64,000 nucleotides of DNA from Alphaproteobacteria bacterium (GTDB lineage: Bacteria; Pseudomonadota; Alphaproteobacteria; Micropepsales; Micropepsaceae). The translations under genes and the position numbers were made by a program. The DNA lies in NCBI GenBank assembly GCA_015654635.1, contig JAATGP010000069.1:62001-126000 (forward strand), read 5' to 3'. Positions 8,349-15,465 of this stretch are shown in pieces. Within the stretch, counting starts at the first letter, position 1. Every line of letters begins with the position of its first letter. The notes below the pieces were generated by a model. It had not been told where the DNA came from and made no database searches. It saw only the letters and a list, made by a program, of their open reading frames with translations.

Positions 8349-8618
8349 TCAGACCGTTGTGGTCTTTTCCGCCAGCAGCGAAACGACCACCGGCTCGAAC
8401 TCTTTGCGCCCCAAGGCAACATCGCGGATGGCGTCGGAGATGTTGAGGAACGTGTTGGCGATATCCTCAAGCATTGCCGCGACCTCAATGGCCGGTGTGC
8501 CTTCGCAATTGGCGAGGCGGCGTACGGCCTCGCTTTGAATTTCCATGACCTGCTGCAGATACAGGCAATAGTTCTGCATCGTCGTGTCGGTGCTGATGGC
8601 GGTTTCGAAGTTCTTCAT
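8349..8618 (-). CDS. small protein of unknown function (89 aa)
   Basis: A short, acidic, alpha-helical protein without membrane segments or known motif. I chose the ATG at 8618 because GGGAAGAG lies about ten bases before it. An ATG at 8645 would add nine residues but has no ribosome binding site. The coding bias is like that of its neighbours and the frame ends just short of the convergent hydrolase gene. The function is unknown; the helix-rich composition suggests a small helical bundle. Confidence 0.6.
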   Translation of the reverse strand: MKNFETAISTDTTMQNYCLYLQQVMEIQSEAVRRLANCEGTPAIEVAAMLEDIANTFLNISDAIRDVALGRKEFEPVVVSLLAEKTTTV

Positions 8619-8817
8619 GTCGCGCTCTTCCCAATTTCGTGGCATGAGTGTGCGCGCATGCCGGTGGCCGCGGTAGCCATCATTGCGTTGAGCCGTTCTT
8701 CAGAAATGTTGAGGAAACCGGTGGCAATGGGGATTAATTCTCGCTCAACGGGAAGAATTTCTTACCTCATCTTTGGCCTGTCCCGGCATCCCACAGCTGA
8801 GGCGCGACTTTGACGCA

Positions 8818-10614
8818 TTAGGTTATAGGCCGATGCTTGCGGCGCAAGGCGTAGCTCTCGCTGCGGCCGGCAGCATGCGCCGCCTTTTGCAGGGCGCTGC
8901 GGAAGAGGTCGCGCTGCTCATGGATAGCAGCAATAGCACGGCCAACCGGAATGCCGAGGCCAACCAGCGCCGCCTCTGATAGCTGTAACGAGGCTTCGAT
9001 GGTCTCGGGCACGGCATCGCTGGCTCCGACCGAATAGAGGTGGCTAGCATGGACCGCGTCCTTGGCACGCGACACGATCAGGACGTCCGGGTGCTGCGAC
9101 CGCACTTCTTCAACAATTGCGTCGATACTCTGGCGGTCGTTGATGGTGATGACGATGCCGGTGGCCTCGGCGAGGCCGCAGACGCGCAAGAATTCGGGGT
9201 CCGCCGCATCGCCGAAATAGACCGCGTCGCCATTGCGCCGCGCCCGCGCCACCACCTGCGGATCGAAATCGGTGGCGATGAAGGGCACGTTCAGGTCTTT
9301 GAACAAGCCGCTCACCACCTGGCCGACACGGCCATAGCCGACGATGATGGCATGGGCCTCACTCGGCGGGAGGGCGCTGAGCGCCGGATCGCCGGGGCTA
9401 TCCTTGTGCAGCAACACCGCGATCCGCCGTGCGGCTGTGGCGAGCAGCGGCGTCAGAGCCATGGTGATGGCAATGGCCGCCAGGATGAAGCCGCTGAGGC
9501 GCGCGTCGATCAAATGCAGCCCCGCCGCCATCCCCAGGCCGACAAAGGCGAACTCGCCGCCCGGGCCGAGCAGCAAGCCGGTCTCGATGGCCGATGGCCA
9601 GGAGAGGCGGAACAACCGCCCCAACAGGGTCAGAACCACCGCTTTCACCAGGATCAATCCCGCCACACAAGCGGCGAGCAGCAGCGGTTCGCGCACCACC
9701 TCGTGAAAATCGATGGCCATGCCGACGGTGAAAAAGAAGACGCCGAGCAGCAAGCCTTTGAACGGTTCGCCGGTGGCTTCGATGGCTTTGGCGTATTCGG
9801 TCTCAGCCAGCAGGAGACCTGCCACAAAGGCGCCGAGCGCCATGGAAAGACCCGCCGCATGGGCGATCACGCCAGCCCCGACGATCACGAAGAGCACTGC
9901 TGCGATGAAGATCTCGGTCGAGCGGGCCGCCCCCACCATGCGGAACAGCGGCCGCGCCAAAAGCCGCCCGATCACGATAATTGCCGCAATCGCGGCCCCC
10001 GCCTGCAACAGCGCGCGCAGCAGACTGAGGAGCACCGATCCCCCGGTCTCGCCACCGGCGATGGAGATGAACATCAAGATCGGCACCACCGCGATATCCT
10101 GAGCCAGCAGCACGGCGAAACTGGCGCGCCCCGTGCTCGACGACAGCCGCCCTTGGCTCGATAAAACCTCGAGCACAATGGCGGTGGAAGAGAGCGCAAC
10201 ACTGGTGCCGATAACGATGGCGGTTTGCGCCGGAAGACCGGCCAGGACCGCGAGGCCCGCAATAGCGCTGGCCGACAGGAGTATCTGCAAGCCGCCCAGC
10301 CCCAGCACCAGCCGCCGCATGGTTTTAAGGCGCTTGAAGGACAGTTCCAGCCCGATCATGAAGAGCAGGAAGACGATACCAAGCTCGGCAAGGCCCGCGA
10401 CATGGCCTTCGTCGACAATGGTGAACCAATAAAGGGCCGGAACTTGCTGGATGAAGGAACCGAGGCCCAGCGGGCCTAGGAGGGCGCCCGCACCGAGATA
10501 TCCCAGCACCGGGCTGATGCCGGAGCGCCGCAGCAGGGGCACGATCACCGCCGCCGTGCCAAGCACGACCAAAGCGTCGCTATAGGGGGCGATATCCAGC
10601 GCCGGGGCCATCAC
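8818..10614 (-). CDS. CPA2-type monovalent cation:proton antiporter (Kef-like)
   Basis: A 598-residue inner-membrane antiporter. Residues about 10-395 hold roughly 12 hydrophobic helices of the Na+/H+ exchanger domain, including FFFTVGMAIDF and LLGPGGEFAFV as conserved family stretches. Residues from about 415 form a TrkA-N (RCK) domain with the nucleotide-binding GYGRVGQ loop and a terminal acidic residue pattern ATDFD. Proteins of this plan (KefB/KefC/YbaL) exchange K+ or Na+ for protons and are gated by NAD(H) or glutathione adducts. No ancillary KefF/KefG-type oxidoreductase gene is adjacent. A start at 10614 gives two consecutive Met codons; either is possible. Confidence 0.92.
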   Translation of the reverse strand: MMAPALDIAPYSDALVVLGTAAVIVPLLRRSGISPVLGYLGAGALLGPLGLGSFIQQVPALYWFTIVDEGHVAGLAELGIVFLLFMIGLELSFKRLKTMRRLVLGLGGLQILLSASAIAGLAVLAGLPAQTAIVIGTSVALSSTAIVLEVLSSQGRLSSSTGRASFAVLLAQDIAVVPILMFISIAGGETGGSVLLSLLRALLQAGAAIAAIIVIGRLLARPLFRMVGAARSTEIFIAAVLFVIVGAGVIAHAAGLSMALGAFVAGLLLAETEYAKAIEATGEPFKGLLLGVFFFTVGMAIDFHEVVREPLLLAACVAGLILVKAVVLTLLGRLFRLSWPSAIETGLLLGPGGEFAFVGLGMAAGLHLIDARLSGFILAAIAITMALTPLLATAARRIAVLLHKDSPGDPALSALPPSEAHAIIVGYGRVGQVVSGLFKDLNVPFIATDFDPQVVARARRNGDAVYFGDAADPEFLRVCGLAEATGIVITINDRQSIDAIVEEVRSQHPDVLIVSRAKDAVHASHLYSVGASDAVPETIEASLQLSEAALVGLGIPVGRAIAAIHEQRDLFRSALQKAAHAAGRSESYALRRKHRPIT

Positions 10615-10668
10615 ATTGTCTCCTCGCGGAGCAGAATGGGGTGTGCAGCGGCACAGCGCAACCCGCGA

Positions 10669-11259
10669 TCAGCGGTCCTCGTGACGCAAGATCAGCCAGG
10701 ATTCGTCGTCATAGACATTCATGGCGATGTGGCGCACCGCGCGGCCCAGACGCTGCGTAAGATCGTCCGGCGCCTCTTCGGCAAGTTCGCGGATTGCTGC
10801 CGGCTCCATCTCCGAGACATAGATGAGTTTGAGGTAGCTCACCGCCACCGCCCGGTACTGCCAGATCAGTTCTGGTGTCAGCTCCTCCAGGTCGTAGAGG
10901 TAGCTCAGCTTTCCTTCGATGGTGATGAGTTCGTCGGGCGGCGGTCCTGCGTAATCCATATCCCCGGCCGTCGCCCAAGGATCGTCGAAGAGGATGCTCT
11001 TGAGTTTGCTGTTGCGTTGTTTCAGGAATAGCAGGTAGCTGACCAGTTCCGCATTGGCGCCTTCCTGATTGGCGACGCCGCCTTGGTCGAGAGCGGGCAA
11101 GGTCAAGGGATCGGCGAAATCCGGTACGAACACCACCGGCTCCCACAGGGCCTGTAAGCGGAAGGCGCCCGCCAACCCGCCGTCGGCCTCGCTGAGCTTG
11201 CCGGCGGCGTAGTCAATGGCGTCTTCTTCAAGTCGGATTGCGACCATGATCGGCTTCAT
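10669..11259 (-). CDS. protein of unknown function in the phosphate operon (196 aa)
   Basis: I do not recognise this soluble 196-residue protein. It has no signal peptide or membrane segment and is rich in acidic residues and Leu, with a helical C-terminal half. Its start overlaps the end of the Nudix gene by 32 bases, and both follow the phosphate transporter and its DUF47 partner on the same strand, so it is the last gene of that operon. A role linked to phosphate or nucleotide metabolism is possible from position only. An internal ATG at 11247 is an alternative start. Confidence 0.7.
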   Translation of the reverse strand: MKPIMVAIRLEEDAIDYAAGKLSEADGGLAGAFRLQALWEPVVFVPDFADPLTLPALDQGGVANQEGANAELVSYLLFLKQRNSKLKSILFDDPWATAGDMDYAGPPPDELITIEGKLSYLYDLEELTPELIWQYRAVAVSYLKLIYVSEMEPAAIRELAEEAPDDLTQRLGRAVRHIAMNVYDDESWLILRHEDR

Positions 11260-11728
11260 TTTTTTGGCGCCGCGTCTCTGCGGCCTTGCGCGTACCGAAA
11301 CGCCGGATGATCACCTTCAACTGAGGCTCCGCCACGGCGGCGGCGGCATCGCTTACCGAACACCAGCGCCGTTCACGGGCGTCCATTTCGTCCCAGTCGT
11401 GACTTTCCTTGGTGACCTTGAGGGCAAAGACCTCCACACGGCAAGGCATTTCCGCGCCATTGCGCAGAACCTTCATGTAGCGATAGACGCCCACCGGCGT
11501 CTCGGCAATGTCGCCGGTGACCCCTGCCTCTTCTTTGGCTTCACGTGCGGCTGCTGTGGTCGGCTTGACGCCGTCCATCGGCCAGCCTTTGGGAATGATC
11601 CAGCGGCGCGTCCGGCGTGAGGTTACAAGCATAATCTGCACGTCATCGCCGCGATAACGCCATGGCAGGGCGCCATATTGGACGCCAATGGGTTTGCCCG
11701 CGAGGGCCTTGTGCTTGCCGCCCGCCAT
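11228..11728 (-). CDS. Nudix hydrolase (DIPP-like, variant Nudix box)
   Basis: A 166-residue Nudix-fold protein. The Nudix box begins at Gly48 in PKGWPMDG and continues to AAAREAKEEAGV at 59-70, so the REUXEEXGU core (Arg62, Glu63, Glu66, Glu67) is intact, but the first Glu of the box is Val54. The arrangement RRWIIPKGW before the box resembles diphosphoinositol-polyphosphate/diadenosine hydrolases. I chose the ATG at 11728, which shares its A with the stop codon (TAATG) of the upstream phosphate transporter gene, so translation is coupled. It probably cleaves a nucleoside diphosphate linked to another moiety; the substrate is unknown. Neighbours point to phosphate homeostasis. Confidence 0.87.
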   Translation of the reverse strand: MAGGKHKALAGKPIGVQYGALPWRYRGDDVQIMLVTSRRTRRWIIPKGWPMDGVKPTTAAAREAKEEAGVTGDIAETPVGVYRYMKVLRNGAEMPCRVEVFALKVTKESHDWDEMDARERRWCSVSDAAAAVAEPQLKVIIRRFGTRKAAETRRQKNEADHGRNPT

Positions 11729-12717
11729 TAGAGCCAGCCATAGACAAAATAAGCTGCCGCACCAATCAGCGCTGCGGCAGGCATGGTCACGAACCAGGCG
11801 AGAACAATGTCCTTGGCCACGTTCCAACGCACCGCCGAGGCGCGCTTGGCAGCGCCGACACCGACAATGGCGCCGGTGATGGTGTGCGTGGTGGATACGG
11901 GAATACCCAAACCGGTTGCCAAGAACAACGTAATCGAACCTGCTGTTTCAGCGCATACCCCCTGAAAAGGCGACAAGTGGGTAATGCGCGAGCCCATTGT
12001 TTTGACGATACGCCAGCCCCCAAACAAAGTGCCGAGCGCCATCGCTGTCTGACAGCATAACACGACCCATAGCGGAACATGGAAGCCCCCTTTCAATGCG
12101 CCATGCGCAAAGAGCAGGGCGGTAATGATGCCCATGGTCTTTTGGGCGTCATTGCCGCCATGGCCGAGGGAGTACATCGATGCCGAAAAAAATTGCACCT
12201 TGCGGAAAACGCCGTCAACGCGGGCGGGGTTGGCCTTCGCCAGCAGCCAGGAGAGTATCGACATCAAGAATAGCGCCAGCACCAGGCCGAGTGCCGGCGA
12301 CAGAAAGATGGCGCCGGCAGTCTTGCCGAGACCTTGCCAGAGAATCACGGCTGGCCCCGCATGGGCGACGCCAGCCCCCACCAGTCCGCCCACCAGAGCA
12401 TGGGAGGAGGAGGAGGGAATGCCAGCCAGCCACGTGATGATATTCCAGGCAATGGCTCCGGCAAGGGCGCCGAAAACCACCTGATCGGTGATGATCTGGG
12501 GCAGCACGATTCCCGTGCCGATGGTCTTGGCGACCGACAATCCGAACACGAGAAAGGCAATGAAATTGAAGAATGCCGCCCACAGCACCGCCCAGCGCGG
12601 CGCCAGCACCCGGGTGGAGACGATGGTGGCAATGGAATTGGCCGCATCGTGCAGGCCATTCAGGAAATCGAACAGCAGAGCGGTGGCGATCAAGCCGATG
12701 AGCAGCGTATCGCTCAT
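11728..12717 (-). CDS. pit: PiT-family inorganic phosphate transporter
   Basis: A 329-residue inner-membrane permease with about ten hydrophobic helices. Both PiT signature regions are present: GLHDAANSIATIVSTR near residues 21-36 and the later GHGGNDAQKTMGI near 180-192. PiT carriers import phosphate (or metal phosphate) with protons. The start ATG overlaps the stop of the upstream DUF47/PhoU-like gene by 4 bases (ATGA) and its stop shares a base with the start of the Nudix gene. The pairing of PiT with a DUF47 protein is a well-known arrangement. Confidence 0.95.
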   Translation of the reverse strand: MSDTLLIGLIATALLFDFLNGLHDAANSIATIVSTRVLAPRWAVLWAAFFNFIAFLVFGLSVAKTIGTGIVLPQIITDQVVFGALAGAIAWNIITWLAGIPSSSSHALVGGLVGAGVAHAGPAVILWQGLGKTAGAIFLSPALGLVLALFLMSILSWLLAKANPARVDGVFRKVQFFSASMYSLGHGGNDAQKTMGIITALLFAHGALKGGFHVPLWVVLCCQTAMALGTLFGGWRIVKTMGSRITHLSPFQGVCAETAGSITLFLATGLGIPVSTTHTITGAIVGVGAAKRASAVRWNVAKDIVLAWFVTMPAAALIGAAAYFVYGWL

Positions 12718-13358
12718 GACTGCTCGATGGCGATGCCGCTGATGCCGTTGGCGACGTCTTCGAAGCGGTCCATCACCCGTTCGAGGTGCTTATAGATTTC
12801 GCTGCCGACGATATAATCCATGGCATTGCCGGTGCGGGTCCGGGCAAACAGCACGCGCAGCCCCTGCAGGTTCAGCTCATCGGCGGTCTCCTCTAGGCGC
12901 AGGATGGCCTCGGTCACGCCGTTGGTGCGCTGAGCTTCCTGGCGCAAATTCCCCAGCAACACTGTAGCCTCTACCGTCAATTTCGCCGCTTCGACGATGA
13001 CATCGCCCATCTGCGCCATATACGGCTCGAACTGGGTCACCTCGAACAGCAGGATCGCCGAACAGGTCTTCTTCATCTGATCGATGGCATCGTCCAGAGC
13101 GGTGATCAGGGATTTGATGTCACTGCGATCGAAGGGCGTAATGAAGGAGCGGCGCGTCAGCGTCAGCACGTCTTGGGTAATGACATCGGCTTGGCTCTCG
13201 CGCTCGAACACTTTGGCGCAGCCCTCCGCCACATCGATCCTGCCGTTGAGCAGGGCACGCAAGCCTTCCGCGCCGTCGACAATGGTGCGCGCATGGCGGT
13301 TGAAAAGGTCGAAAAACCGATTTTCCTGAGGCATCAGGATTTGAAACCAGCCGAACAT
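12714..13358 (-). CDS. DUF47 / PhoU-like phosphate transport accessory protein
   Basis: A 214-residue all-helical protein of the DUF47 family (TIGR00153, PhoU-like). It has the recurring acidic patterns of PhoU-type three-helix bundles, such as ALDDAIDQM around residue 88 and ERVMDRFEDVANG near the C-terminus, which in PhoU bind metal clusters. These proteins are encoded next to PiT transporters and are thought to regulate phosphate uptake. It is the first gene of the operon DUF47, pit, Nudix, unknown, with a 4-base overlap to pit. Start at 13358 fits the family. Confidence 0.92.
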   Translation of the reverse strand: MFGWFQILMPQENRFFDLFNRHARTIVDGAEGLRALLNGRIDVAEGCAKVFERESQADVITQDVLTLTRRSFITPFDRSDIKSLITALDDAIDQMKKTCSAILLFEVTQFEPYMAQMGDVIVEAAKLTVEATVLLGNLRQEAQRTNGVTEAILRLEETADELNLQGLRVLFARTRTGNAMDYIVGSEIYKHLERVMDRFEDVANGISGIAIEQS

Positions 13359-13574
13359 GTTTAATCAATCCCGAGATTTCGTCTGTACTGCGGGCAAGAG
13401 GCCAGCCAGGCGCTAGGTGGCGATACAATGCGGCGACAGAAGGGCGCCGTGGGCCATCCGCCCCCGAGCGATAGCGCGATTCGCAAGGGCCGGCGCTCTA
13501 CCGGCGAGCTTTTTTCTGGGTTTATCCCTAATCTTGTTCGGCGCGCCTTGTGGTCGCAGTTTTCGGTCGCGCTG

Positions 13575-14906
13575 CTAAAGGTCAAGGTGTCCCGTGGCAG
13601 CCACTTTCGCATACCAACGGCCGGAATCTTTGATGATTCGGCGCTGATCGCGGAAATCGGTCCACACCAGACCGAAACGCTGACCGTAGCCTTCGGCCCA
13701 TTCGAAATTATCGAGCAGGCTCCAGGCATGATAGCCGCGCACCGGCGCTCCTTCGCCCATAGCCTTCAGAAGCTCACGGAGATGGGCGCGGAAATAGTCG
13801 ATGCGGCGCTGATCCACCACCCGCCCGTCCGCTCCCGGAGCATCGCCATAGGAACAGCCATTCTCGGTGATTTCGATGGGCAGCTTATAATCGCGCGCGA
13901 TGCGCATCACGATATCATGAAGCCCTCGCGGCCAAACCTCCCAGCCGAAATGGGTCAGCGGGCCTTCTTTCGGGATGAAGGCCTCATAGCGGTGCGGGCT
14001 TGCGCTTTCTTTATGGCGGACCTTTTGGCGGAAATAATAGTTGATGCCGATCCAATCGAGCGGCGCCTTCATCCGCGCCTCGTCACCCGCTCTGAACCCC
14101 ATGCGTTCGGGCAGAGCCACACTCGCCGGATAGCGCCCCGTCAGCGCCGGTTCGAGGAAAAAGACATTGCTGGCATCATGGGCGCGCTCGGCTGCGGCCC
14201 GGTCTTCGGGGCTGTCGCTCACCGGCTCATAAGGCGACATCGAAAAGGCGCTGCCGATATCGGCTTTGGGCGCAATGGCCTTTATGGCGCGGAAAGCATC
14301 GCCTTGTGCCAGAGTCACCACATGGGCCGCTTTCAGATAAGCATCGTAATCGGTGTATCCCGGCGCGTGATGGCCGGTGTAATAGCCAAGATAGGTGAAG
14401 ACGTGCGGCTCGTTGAAGAGCGCATAGGTCGAAACGCGATCACCCAGCGCCTTGGTGACGATCTCGGCGTAGGTGCTGAACCAGCCCGCCATGTCGCGGT
14501 TTAGCCAGCCACCTCTGTCCTGTAAGACTTGCGGCAAATCCCAATGATAAAGGGTGCAAGACGGTCTGATCCCCGCCCGCAGCAGCGCATCGACATACCG
14601 TTTGTAGTGATCGAGGCCCTTTTGGTTCACCGCGCCGGTGCCATCGGGAAGGATGCGCGGCCAAGCAATGGAGAAGCGGCAGCTCTTTTGCTTCAGGTCT
14701 CGCATGATAGCGATGTCCTCATCGAAGCGATGATAGGAATCGCAAGCCGTATCGCCGTTGTCGCCGCCGCGCACTTTGCCTTGGGTGTGGCTGAAGCGGT
14801 CCCAGATCGATTCGCCTTTGCCATCTTTGTTCCAGGCCCCTTCGATCTGGTAAGAGGCGGTCGCCGTGCCCCAGATGAAATCCTATGGGAAATTGGTCAG
14901 CGCCAT
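13575..14906 (-). pseudogene. GH1 beta-glucosidase interrupted by an in-frame amber codon
   Basis: The full frame from the ATG at 14906 encodes a 443-codon glycoside hydrolase family 1 protein, but codon 8 is TAG at 14883-14885. The surrounding residues read ALTNFP-stop-DFIWGTATASYQIEG, which is the universally conserved GH1 N-terminus with the stop where Lys/Asp/Glu normally sits (AAG to TAG is one change). The rest is intact: acid/base Glu166 in FNEP, nucleophile Glu348 in ITENG, and a normal C-terminus. The first usable start after the TAG is GTG at codon 45, which would omit the first barrel strand and the sugar-binding Gln. So the gene is either recently inactivated, read through, or carries a sequencing error. 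Its substrate would be beta-glucosides such as cellobiose; no sugar transporter is adjacent. Confidence 0.85.
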
Positions 14907-15023
14907 GGTCGCTCCCATTGCTCCGGCACTGGCGGTTTGTCAGATCGCGCCGCCTGCCGTATCCTGTCGTCCGGATAGCATAACCGGCCGGTTTTGAGCG
15001 ACTTTTCCGTTACGGTGACTGCC

Positions 15024-15434
15024 ATGAAGGACGATCTGCAGCGCTTTGTCGATGCCCAATCCCGGGTCCTCGATCATGTCCGCCAGGAGCTGAAAGCGGG
15101 CCGCAAAACCAGCCATTGGATGTGGTTCATCTTTCCACAGATCAAGGGCCTCGGCCATAGCGCGACGGCGAAACGGTACGCTCTTGCCGATCTTGAGGAG
15201 GCGCGCGCCTATCTTGCCCATCCCATTCTGGGGCCGCGGCTGATCGAATGCACCCGCGCGGTGTTGCACCTTAAGGACAAGCCTCTCGGCGAGATTTTCG
15301 GCAACCCGGACGATCTCAAATTCCGCTCGTCGATGACGCTCTTCGCGCATGCCTCGGATCAGCCCGTGTTCCACGAAGCGCTGGCACATTTCTGCGGCGG
15401 CGAAGAAGATAGCGAGACCGTCAAGCGCCTCTAG
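15024..15434 (+). CDS. DUF1810 family protein
   Basis: A 136-residue protein matching DUF1810, a small soluble bacterial family of unknown function. Family landmarks are LQRFVDAQ at the N-terminus, HWMWFIFPQ at about 32-40, LEEARAYLAHPILGPRL in the middle, and DDLKFRSSMTLF near residue 95. I chose the ATG at 15024, which begins right at the conserved domain; a TTG at 14994 in the same frame would add ten residues without a better ribosome site. It lies 31 bases ahead of the DNA-repair helicase gene on the same strand and may be cotranscribed. Confidence 0.88.
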   Translation: MKDDLQRFVDAQSRVLDHVRQELKAGRKTSHWMWFIFPQIKGLGHSATAKRYALADLEEARAYLAHPILGPRLIECTRAVLHLKDKPLGEIFGNPDDLKFRSSMTLFAHASDQPVFHEALAHFCGGEEDSETVKRL

Positions 15435-15465
15435 CGCCCCGGGGATGGAGTGCTATCGTTCCTCC

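Noticed and set aside
9040..10164. Plus-strand open frame of 374 codons opposite the CPA2 antiporter
   Set aside because: Antisense shadow, rich in His/Gln/Arg/Asp, with no start signal.
14772..14774. GTG as a true start of the GH1 gene, making it an intact short gene
   Set aside because: It would remove the first barrel strand and the sugar-binding Gln, while the perfect conserved N-terminus lies just upstream, separated only by the amber codon.
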